A stretch of 14,617 nt of DNA, from the NCBI GenBank assembly GCA_030049455.1, contig JASIKV010000406.1, positions 1 to 14,617 on the forward strand, written 5' to 3'. This DNA comes from Terriglobia bacterium (GTDB lineage Bacteria > Acidobacteriota > Terriglobia > UBA7540). The notes beneath the pieces were generated by a model, which made no database searches, had not been told where the DNA came from, and was given only the letters and a program-made list of their open reading frames with translations. Below are positions 1 through 5,682 of this stretch, in pieces. Both the position numbers and the translations under genes were made by a program. How positions within the stretch are numbered: position 1 is the stretch's first letter; each line of letters begins with the position of its first letter.

Positions 1-1134
1 CCGACCTCGCGCATGGCGCTGGAATCAGAATTCCGCTACATCCAGATGATCAACATGGCCCCAATTTTCTATCAGGGCCCCATTGCCGACCGCATTCAGA
101 CCATCCGCGTGCGCATGGCGGAGGAATTCGGCGCCGACCCGGAGGAGATCGCGCTCACCCGCGGCGCGAGCGAGTCCCTGCAAATCGCGCAGAACGGTAT
201 CGACCTGAAGCCCGGCGATGAAGTGGTGACCACGGAGCAGGACTATCCGCGCATGCTCACCACCTGGGACCAGCGCATGCGGCGCGACGGCATCAAGGTG
301 CACCGGCTGCAATTTCCCGTGCCCACCACCGCCGACGATCTCTATCAACGGTTCGAGAACGCCATCTCCCCGAACACCAAGGTATTCCATTTCTGCCACG
401 TCACCAATCTGACGGCGCAGATGTTTCCGGTCGCGCGGCTCTCACGCCTGGCGCGCTCGAAGGGAATCGTGACCATCGTCGATGGCGCTCACGCGCTGGG
501 GCAGTTCCCCTTCAAACTGCGCGACCTGGAATGCGATGCCTATGGCGTCAGCCTGCACAAGTGGCTGCTGGCGCCCATCGGTAATGGTTTGCTCTACGTG
601 CGCAAGGAGATGATCCCGAAATTCTGGCCGCTGCAGGCCGCGCCCGAGCAGCAGGATGACGACATTCGCAAGTTTGAAGCCATCGGAACGCATCCCTGGG
701 GGATTCGCGCCGCATTGGGCGAAGCCCTGGCCTACCATCAGGCCATCGGTGGAGCGCGCAAGGCCGCGCGACTGCGTTATCTGACTCATCGCTGGGCCAA
801 CGCACTCAAGACCTATCCGCGCATCAAGATTTTCACCAACCTCGACGATCCACCGCAGGCGTGGGCCGTGGCCGCGGTCGATATCGAAGGAATCGACGTC
901 CGCGACCTGGCGAGATTCCTGATGGAAAAGTACCGGATTATCGTCGTCCCGCTCGTGGGCGGAGCGCCGCCCAATCAGGTTTTCGATTATCAATGCCTCC
1001 GCGTGTCGCCGAACATCTACACCACGCTCGAGGAGATCGATACGTTTGTTGGCGCGATGGAAGACGCCATGAAGAACGGAGTGCCGTCCACGCAGGCGTC
1101 GCGCGAGAGCACGCCGCAGGACTGGTACGCCTGA
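1..1134 (+). CDS. Class V PLP-dependent aminotransferase (isopenicillin-N epimerase-like), 5' truncated by window edge
   Basis: This is a fold-type I PLP enzyme of the aminotransferase class V group, cysteine desulfurase/isopenicillin-N epimerase-like. The frame is open from base 1, and the residues before the first Met at 13 (PTSR) continue the usual family N-terminus, so the true start lies upstream and the Met at 13 is internal. Counting from that Met, the visible motifs are GASESLQ (about residues 50-56, phosphate-binding region), DGAHALGQ with Asp157 (expected to pair with the pyridine nitrogen), and SLHKW with Lys183 (the expected Schiff-base lysine). The C-terminal small domain is complete, with a conserved RVSPNIYTT stretch, and the gene ends at a TGA. 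Roughly 70 residues are missing compared with family members of about 430 residues; many acidobacterial relatives carry a Tat signal there, which cannot be seen here. The substrate cannot be assigned. A small exported protein follows 36 bases downstream on the same strand. Confidence 0.9.
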   Translation, partial: PTSRMALESEFRYIQMINMAPIFYQGPIADRIQTIRVRMAEEFGADPEEIALTRGASESLQIAQNGIDLKPGDEVVTTEQDYPRMLTTWDQRMRRDGIKVHRLQFPVPTTADDLYQRFENAISPNTKVFHFCHVTNLTAQMFPVARLSRLARSKGIVTIVDGAHALGQFPFKLRDLECDAYGVSLHKWLLAPIGNGLLYVRKEMIPKFWPLQAAPEQQDDDIRKFEAIGTHPWGIRAALGEALAYHQAIGGARKAARLRYLTHRWANALKTYPRIKIFTNLDDPPQAWAVAAVDIEGIDVRDLARFLMEKYRIIVVPLVGGAPPNQVFDYQCLRVSPNIYTTLEEIDTFVGAMEDAMKNGVPSTQASRESTPQDWYA

Positions 1135-1170
1135 GGGAGTAGGCAAATTTCCGCGAGAGGAGCAATCACC

Positions 1171-1593
1171 ATGAGGCGCCAGTCCGTGTGCCTTGTCGCG
1201 GTCGCCGCATTCGCGCTGCTTACGGGAGCGCGGCCGGCCCGTGCACAGGCTACTTTTAAGTTTCCCAACCCGTTCCAGGCGGGCGAACTGAAACTTCCCA
1301 GGGGCGAATATCGATTCGCGCAAAAGGATGATGGACACCTAACGCTGCGGCAGGAATCAACGGGCAAGGAATTTCAAATTGCGTTCACGCGGCGGCTGCC
1401 CCAGCCGAACCCCCCGCATGAAGAGCCCGAGCTTGTGATCGACGCAGTCGGCAACTTTGCCCCCTCGTATACCGAGTACGTCACCGATTACGTTCTGGCT
1501 GAAGTGTGGCTGCCGGGGGCCGATGGATTCCTGATTCACACCATGAAGGGCGCCCACCAGTCGCAGACGATCAAGGGTCAAAGGGTGAAATAG
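1171..1593 (+). CDS. Small exported protein of unknown function
   Basis: A 140-residue protein that I cannot place in a named family. It has a clear Sec signal peptide: Arg2-Arg3, a hydrophobic stretch over about residues 7-18, and an AxA-type cleavage region near ARPARA-QA (residues 20-27). The mature part of about 114 residues has no Cys and no membrane segment. It looks beta-rich, with a LPRGEYRFAQ stretch resembling the 'LPaGeY' turn common in small acidobacterial exported beta-sandwich proteins. The ATG at 1171 is supported by a strong purine-rich ribosome site (GAGAGGAG) 9 bases upstream. It lies 36 bases after the aminotransferase and is probably cotranscribed with it. The gene converges on the response regulator gene. 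It is confidently a real gene; its function is unknown. Confidence 0.8.
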   Translation: MRRQSVCLVAVAAFALLTGARPARAQATFKFPNPFQAGELKLPRGEYRFAQKDDGHLTLRQESTGKEFQIAFTRRLPQPNPPHEEPELVIDAVGNFAPSYTEYVTDYVLAEVWLPGADGFLIHTMKGAHQSQTIKGQRVK

Positions 1594-1724
1594 CAGGCGA
1601 CAACGCACCCCACAATCCGCCATCATCATCCTTATGCAACTCCTCCCATGGCACTTAATGCCCGCAGTGGGGAAGTCTTCCACCAGCCGCTCGGCCTTAT
1701 CCTTGACGGGTTCGCAATTCTTGC
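1594..1724. other. Short convergent intergenic region
   Basis: 131 bases separate the exported-protein gene (+) from the response regulator gene (-). I see no convincing intrinsic terminator. The best inverted repeat is a 4-base CACT/AGTG stem near 1651-1668 with a 10-base loop and no U tract. No gene is supported here. Confidence 0.5.
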
Positions 1725-2369
1725 TCACTTCCGCCCGGCCTGGCGCTGCTCCAGCGCGATGCGGACGAGCTGGCTGCGGGTTCGCACGCCGGTCTTATGA
1801 AACAATTGTTGCAGGCCGGCTTTGACGGAGCTTTCCGAAATGCTCAGGCGGGCGCCGATTTCCTTGTTGGTGAGCCCTTCGAACACACCTTGCAGAACTT
1901 GTCTTTCTCTTTCTGTAAACGCCTTCACGGGCACGGGGCGGCCCGGGTGTTTGGAGGCTTCGACCAGCGCGCGGATTGAATCCTGATCCAGCCATGTTTC
2001 TCCGGCCATTACTTTGTGAATCGCTTCGGTCAGGACACCCGGCGAGCTGTGCTTGGGAAAGATTCCGCCCACGCCTATGTCGAGAGCATGGACGGATTCC
2101 GCATCGCTCATGCCGGCGGTCACCATCAGGAATCGGCCCCTAAAACCCGCGCTTCGGGCGTGGGTAATGAACTCAAAGCCGCGCTCTTTTCCCAGGTCGA
2201 AATCGAGCAGTACAAGGTCGATGGGTTTCTCGCGCAGAACCTGGGCGGCCTCATCACCGGTCGCGCAACTGGCCACCATCTCGAGGTCGGTCTGGCCCTC
2301 GAGCAGGCGCCTTAAGCCCTCGCGAAACAGTGCGTGATCGTCCACCAGCAGAATCCTGATCTTATCCAT
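1725..2369 (-). CDS. NarL/FixJ-type response regulator (receiver + LuxR-type HTH)
   Basis: A 214-residue DNA-binding response regulator. The receiver domain (about 1-120) has the acidic pair Asp10/Asp11, phospho-acceptor Asp56 in LVLLDFDLG, Thr84 and Lys106, so all catalytic positions are present. The GerE/LuxR helix-turn-helix spans about 150-210 and is read from FTERERQVLQGVFEGLTNKE and the recognition-helix region SISESSVKAGL. The length is normal for the family. It starts 6 bases after the kinase stop codon on the same strand, with an AGGAAGGGG ribosome site inside the kinase 3' end, so the two are translated from one message and form a cognate pair. Nearby repeated 12-base sites in the divergent region (3853-3885 and 4107-4139) are candidate targets; this is inference. 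The physiological signal is unknown. Confidence 0.95.
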   Translation of the reverse strand: MDKIRILLVDDHALFREGLRRLLEGQTDLEMVASCATGDEAAQVLREKPIDLVLLDFDLGKERGFEFITHARSAGFRGRFLMVTAGMSDAESVHALDIGVGGIFPKHSSPGVLTEAIHKVMAGETWLDQDSIRALVEASKHPGRPVPVKAFTERERQVLQGVFEGLTNKEIGARLSISESSVKAGLQQLFHKTGVRTRSQLVRIALEQRQAGRK

Positions 2370-2375
2370 GGGTGG

Positions 2376-3782
2376 CTACGCCCCTTCCTCTTCACCCGCG
2401 GCTGTCGAGGGCATCAGCTCCAGCGCGAAGCAGCATCCGGGCGGGCCCGGCTCGTATCGCAGGTCGCCGCGAAACGATCGGACGAGCGCGCGCGAAAGGT
2501 AGAGCCCCAAGCCCGTGGACTCCGCGCCCTCCTGAAAGGGCAGAAACAACCGCTCGGGATTGGAGACGCCACGGCCGGTATCGCGCACCCGCACCACCAC
2601 GCGACCGTTTTCCACGCATGCGCTCACGCGGAGCTCCTTCACTTCCTGGTCCTGCATGGCGCGCTGGCTGTTGCGCGTGAGATTCAGAAGCACCTGAAGG
2701 AGATTATGCCGCTCGCCCCACACTCGCGGCAAGCCTTGGGGAACGTGCCAGCGCATCAATATGCCCGAATCGCGCAAATCCGGCGCGGTCACGATGCGCA
2801 GTTCGCCAAGGACCGAGTCAAGGTCCACGCTCGCCAAATCATCGCTTCCGGCGCTTTGCCGCAGCTCGAGTGTGGCGATTTTTCCGAGTCCTTCCACCAG
2901 GCTGCCGAGAGCGCAAAAATCTTCGTTGCCCTTCAGCTCGCCGCGGCGCGAGAGGTTTTCATAAACCACCGAAATAGCGCCGCACACGTTGCGAATTTCG
3001 TGCGAAACGGCCCCCACGGCCAGCCGCGAGGCTGCGATCAAGTGGTGGAAACTCGACTCCTCCGCATCGCGAAGGGTCTCAGAGCTGTCCACCAGCATGG
3101 CGGCAAGTCGCGGCCCGGCGCTGGTCTTGTAGGTGGAAAACCAGACGTCGGCCATGAAGTCGTTCCCCTCGCGGCTGCGCCCGCTGCACTGCATCGCGGT
3201 TCGGAAGCGCGGAGTGGATTCATCGGCAAAGGGAACACGCGCCAGAGTGGGCACGAATTCCCGGATGGGCTCACCGCACAACGTACCCGGCTCAAACCCC
3301 AGCAGAAGGTGCGCGGCTTGATTGGCCATCAGGATTCTACCGGAGGAATCGACGGTCAGAATCGCCGCCGGGCTGCTTTCGATCAGCGCCTGCAACTGCT
3401 GCTCGGCGTCACGGCGCAAATCCGATTCCTGTTCCACCTCACGCACGTGCTGCTCGCTCAGCCGCCGGTTGCGCGCGGACTCGAAGGCAAAAAGGCCTGT
3501 GCCGAAGTAAGACGCGAACATAAAGACGTCGCGCGGCACGCCCGCGGCCGGATCCCAAGGAAAGGGCGCAAAACGCTCAGCCAGGAAGGTACAGAGTCCC
3601 CCCAGGAGCGCCAGTTGCCAGCGCGGCAGGCAGCTCCCCGCGATCAACATCGGGAAAAGATAAAGGAAGCCGAAGGAAGCATTCAGCTCGACGCGCCAGT
3701 CAATCAGCGCCACGGTCAGGATAATGGCAGCGGCGATGATCAGAAGTTGCGGGCGGCTTAATCTGTGGAAGAAAAAAAGCAT
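2376..3782 (-). CDS. Membrane PAS sensor histidine kinase
   Basis: A 468-residue sensor kinase. The N-terminal about 100 residues contain four hydrophobic segments (about 12-28, 36-50, 54-70 and 85-100) with only short connecting loops, so there is no periplasmic ligand domain. A short coiled region (about 102-130) leads to a PAS domain (about 130-235). Next comes a HisKA dimerisation domain with SHEIRN and phospho-acceptor His261. The HATPase domain has an N-box (HNLLQVLLNLTRN, about 359-371), DTGRG (Asp401-Gly405) and TGLGL (about 423-427). All kinase motifs are intact. The H-box reads HEIRNVCGAI, lacking the usual Pro after Asn. It forms an operon with the NarL/FixJ-type regulator, a pairing like FixL-FixJ rather than NarX-NarL. 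It is divergent from the metal-type efflux operon. The start at 3782 is the first in-frame Met before a hydrophobic helix; its ribosome site is weak. Confidence 0.93.
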   Translation of the reverse strand: MLFFFHRLSRPQLLIIAAAIILTVALIDWRVELNASFGFLYLFPMLIAGSCLPRWQLALLGGLCTFLAERFAPFPWDPAAGVPRDVFMFASYFGTGLFAFESARNRRLSEQHVREVEQESDLRRDAEQQLQALIESSPAAILTVDSSGRILMANQAAHLLLGFEPGTLCGEPIREFVPTLARVPFADESTPRFRTAMQCSGRSREGNDFMADVWFSTYKTSAGPRLAAMLVDSSETLRDAEESSFHHLIAASRLAVGAVSHEIRNVCGAISVVYENLSRRGELKGNEDFCALGSLVEGLGKIATLELRQSAGSDDLASVDLDSVLGELRIVTAPDLRDSGILMRWHVPQGLPRVWGERHNLLQVLLNLTRNSQRAMQDQEVKELRVSACVENGRVVVRVRDTGRGVSNPERLFLPFQEGAESTGLGLYLSRALVRSFRGDLRYEPGPPGCCFALELMPSTAAGEEEGA

Positions 3783-3815
3783 CTCAGAACTGTCCTATCC
3801 CGGCGTCAAATCAAA

Positions 3816-3841
3816 CTTATAGCGCATCCAACGCCTGTCAG
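3816..3841 (-). promoter_or_regulatory. Weak candidate promoter for the kinase-regulator operon
   Basis: On the minus strand a CTGACA hexamer (3841-3836) and TATAAG (3821-3816) resemble -35 and -10 boxes, but the spacer is only 14 bases, which is short of the usual 16-18. It lies directly downstream of the paired repeats at 3853-3885, an arrangement expected for an activator-dependent promoter. The call is tentative. Confidence 0.2.
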
Positions 3842-3852
3842 GGATCCCGGCT

Positions 3853-3885
3853 GGCCGAAAGATAGCCCTTTGCGGCCGAAAGATA
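3853..3885 (+). promoter_or_regulatory. Tandem 12-base direct repeat, 21-base period (kinase side)
   Basis: GGCCGAAAGATA occurs identically at 3853-3864 and 3874-3885. The 21-base period is two helical turns, so both copies face the same side of the DNA. The pair lies 71-103 bases upstream of the kinase start. The same motif in degenerate form and with the same period recurs at 4107-4139. These are candidate binding sites for a dimeric regulator, most simply the response regulator encoded next door; the identity of the binder is inference. Confidence 0.55.
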
Positions 3886-4106
3886 AACGCCTGCGGAAAT
3901 GTGTCTTCCTACCCATATCACTCCCGCTCTGATCGATTACTTCATCAATAAAGGCGGTTTTTTTCACATTCACGATTTCCTTGTAGTTTTATTATACCTT
4001 CCTCACGGGTGAGCGCTTATCCTTGGTGCGGCAGCAACAAAGAGCCGGGCGGGTTATTTCCGGCAAAATATCAGACGTCACGCCAAACCTATGGGATTCA
4101 TTCTGC

Positions 4107-4139
4107 GTCCAAAAGATAGGTTGGAAAACCTGTAAGATA
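4107..4139 (+). promoter_or_regulatory. Second tandem repeat pair with 21-base period (efflux side)
   Basis: GTCCAAAAGATA at 4107-4118 matches the kinase-side repeat at 10 of 12 positions. ACCTGTAAGATA at 4128-4139 matches at 8 of 12. Their offset is again exactly 21 bases, and they point the same way as the first pair. A palindrome, AGGTTGGAAAACCT (4118-4131), lies between and slightly overlaps them. The pair is about 235 bases upstream of the adaptor start codon and could place the efflux operon under the same regulator as the two-component operon. Confidence 0.45.
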
Positions 4140-4372
4140 TCTGGATGATTATGACGCTAAAGCCTTATTCTGTAAGGAGCGACGCGGATTGCAGCCTCAA
4201 TTTATGTCTGCCGCAATTTGCCGGACGATGCACCATCAAGCGGTCGCATGGAAGGGAGACCGCAGCACAGGCAATTCCATGGACCCACTGCCAGGGAGCC
4301 TCGACACACGTTGAAGCGGTCGTAGAGACCCCCCGATGATGCTCAAACGCCTCTGAGGGTCCGAGAAAAGTA

Positions 4373-5575
4373 ATGCAGGTTCCGATGCGCGTTAACAAAA
4401 AACTCGCCGGGGTGTTGGTGGCCGCAGGAGTCGTGATAGCAGCCGTGGTGCTGTCGGAGTCAGGGCACAGCCGAGGGCAGGCCCCCAGCAATAATCCGGT
4501 TCCTGAGTCTGCCGCGAAATCAGCTCCCGTTGAGCCGTCGGTGGACCTGTCGCCGACTCAGTTGAACGCCATCAAAGTCGCACCGGTGGGGACCTACGAA
4601 TTTCCCGTTGAAGAAGAAGCGGTCGGCAGCATCGATTACGACGAAGACCTTTCCGTGCAAGTTTTCCCTGACTATCAAGGAACCATCATTGAAACTCTCG
4701 CACAACTGGGCGCGGAGGTTCAAAAGGGCCAGCCTCTTTACACTCTGAAGAGCCCTGACTTGATTCAGGCGGAATCAAACCTGATCGCCGCTGCGGCCAC
4801 GTATGTTCTGACCAATAAGGAGCTTCAGCGCGTGCAGGGCTTGAGCGGAATTGCCGAGCGCGAAAAGGAGCAGGCCACCTCCGACGAGCAAACCGCCGAG
4901 GGCGCTCTAAAGGCCGCGCGTGACGCAGTGCGTGTTTTCGGCAAGACCGACGCCGAAATCGACGCGATGATCGCCTCGCGCAAAATCGATCCCGCCCTGG
5001 TGGTCCTCAGCCCCATCTCCGGGAAAATCACCGCCAGGAACGCCCAGCCGGGGTGGCTGGTGCAGCCGGGCAACTTGCCCGCGCCATATTCCGTGGCCGA
5101 CGTCAGCAAGAAGTGGATGCTCGCCAACGTGGTGGAGAGCGAGATTCCGCTATTTCAGTTGGGCCAGCCCGTGCAGGTGCGCGTGATTTCCTACCCCGAC
5201 CGGGTGTTTACCGGAAAGGTTTCCAAAATCTACGAGACCGTGGATCCGGATACGCATCGCGTGACGATCCGCTCCGAGATTGCCGACCCGAACGACGAAT
5301 TGCACCCCGGAATGCTCGCGAATTTCGTTATACGCGTGCGCGGGCCGGTGGAATCGACCGCCCTGCCCGCCAACGGCGTGGTGCGCGAATCGGATGGGAC
5401 GATGATCGCCTGGGTTACGGCTGACCGCCACCATTTTGTTCAACGCATCATCAAGACCGGTCTCCGGCGCGACGGTCAGGTGCAGGTCCTCGACGGATTG
5501 CAGCGCGGGGAGCTGGCCGTGACCGACGGCGCGGTGTTTCTGAGCAATCTGTGGGAAGCGCCGCCGAGCGATTGA
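4373..5575 (+). CDS. RND efflux periplasmic adaptor (HlyD/CusB/CzcB-like membrane fusion protein)
   Basis: A 400-residue periplasmic adaptor that links an inner-membrane RND pump to an outer-membrane channel. Residues about 11-28 form a single hydrophobic N-terminal segment (uncleaved anchor or signal), followed by a Pro/Ala/Ser-rich linker. The first half of the biotinyl-lipoyl-like domain is at about 97-131 (QGTIIETLAQLGAEVQKGQPLY) and the alpha-hairpin at about 132-205. The second lipoyl half is at about 209-245 (SPISGKITARNAQPGWLVQPG), the beta-barrel at about 245-320 and the C-terminal membrane-proximal domain at about 320-395. There is no His- or Met-rich N-terminal metal-binding extension. 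The start could be 4373 or the Met codon at 4385; neither has a strong ribosome site. It is the first gene of the efflux operon. The permease start is 107 bases downstream, across a REP-like repeat. Metal specificity is not evident. Confidence 0.93.
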   Translation: MQVPMRVNKKLAGVLVAAGVVIAAVVLSESGHSRGQAPSNNPVPESAAKSAPVEPSVDLSPTQLNAIKVAPVGTYEFPVEEEAVGSIDYDEDLSVQVFPDYQGTIIETLAQLGAEVQKGQPLYTLKSPDLIQAESNLIAAAATYVLTNKELQRVQGLSGIAEREKEQATSDEQTAEGALKAARDAVRVFGKTDAEIDAMIASRKIDPALVVLSPISGKITARNAQPGWLVQPGNLPAPYSVADVSKKWMLANVVESEIPLFQLGQPVQVRVISYPDRVFTGKVSKIYETVDPDTHRVTIRSEIADPNDELHPGMLANFVIRVRGPVESTALPANGVVRESDGTMIAWVTADRHHFVQRIIKTGLRRDGQVQVLDGLQRGELAVTDGAVFLSNLWEAPPSD

Positions 5576-5576
5576 C

Positions 5577-5663
5577 GTAGGGGCAACCCTGGTGGTTGCC
5601 CAGGCGGGCTCCACGCCCACCTCGCAGCGGACTTTGCAGGGCGGCCACAAGGGCCGCCCCTAC
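5577..5663. repeat. REP-like element: two inverted hairpins flanking a third, imperfect one
   Basis: The element fills nearly the whole gap between adaptor and permease. The left hairpin at 5581-5601 (8-base arms GGGCAACC/GGTTGCCC, 5-base loop) is preceded by GTAG. The right hairpin at 5639-5659 (8-base arms GGGCGGCC/GGCCGCCC, 5-base loop) is followed by CTAC, so the two units GTAGGGGC-hairpin face each other. A weaker stem (5603-5621) lies between. GTAGGGGC-plus-hairpin repeats of this kind occur in many copies in several bacterial phyla and resemble REP/BIME units moved by RAYT transposases; I know this as a general pattern, and copy number in this genome cannot be seen here. Confidence 0.8.
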
Positions 5664-5668
5664 TTTTT
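5639..5668 (+). terminator. Terminator-like hairpin with T tract (possible attenuator inside the efflux operon)
   Basis: The right REP hairpin (perfect 8-base GC stem, 5-base loop) is followed after CTAC by TTTTT at 5664-5668. This resembles an intrinsic terminator, although the four-base gap before the T tract weakens it. It sits 15 bases before the permease start. It may lower permease transcription relative to the adaptor or protect the upstream message end. Confidence 0.35.
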
Positions 5669-5682
5669 AGAAGAGATTCACA

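Larger units (their letters stand above)
3783..4372. other. 590-base divergent intergenic region between kinase and efflux operons
   Basis: No credible gene is seen. The region is more AT-rich than its surroundings. It holds two pairs of a 12-base direct repeat (3853-3885 and 4107-4139), a palindrome at 4118-4131, a palindromic AGATATCT at 4135-4142, and a run of seven T at 3958-3964. A perfect TATAAT hexamer reads on the minus strand at 3996-3991, without a recognisable -35 partner. The stretch from about 4180 to 4372 would be a leader of roughly 200 bases for the efflux operon if transcription starts near the repeats. It has small inverted repeats (for example GACCC at 4327-4331 with GGGTC at 4357-4361) but matches no riboswitch I can recognise. 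Confidence 0.6.

Noticed and set aside
442..1338. 298-codon minus-strand frame opposite the aminotransferase and the exported protein
   Set aside because: It overlaps two real genes and contains no domain signature.
2334..3761. 475-codon open frame on the plus strand opposite the histidine kinase
   Set aside because: It is antisense to an intact kinase with all catalytic motifs. Its protein is His/Gln/Arg-rich with no domain, as expected for the shadow of a GC-rich gene.
3991..3996. Perfect TATAAT on the minus strand as the main promoter of the kinase operon
   Set aside because: No acceptable -35 hexamer lies 16-18 bases upstream, and it would place the paired repeats about 100 bases inside the transcript. 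It is kept only as a remark.
4145..4339. 64-codon open frame in the leader of the efflux operon
   Set aside because: No ribosome site upstream of its ATG, a composition without domain or signal features, and overlap with the likely regulatory region. I treat it as chance.
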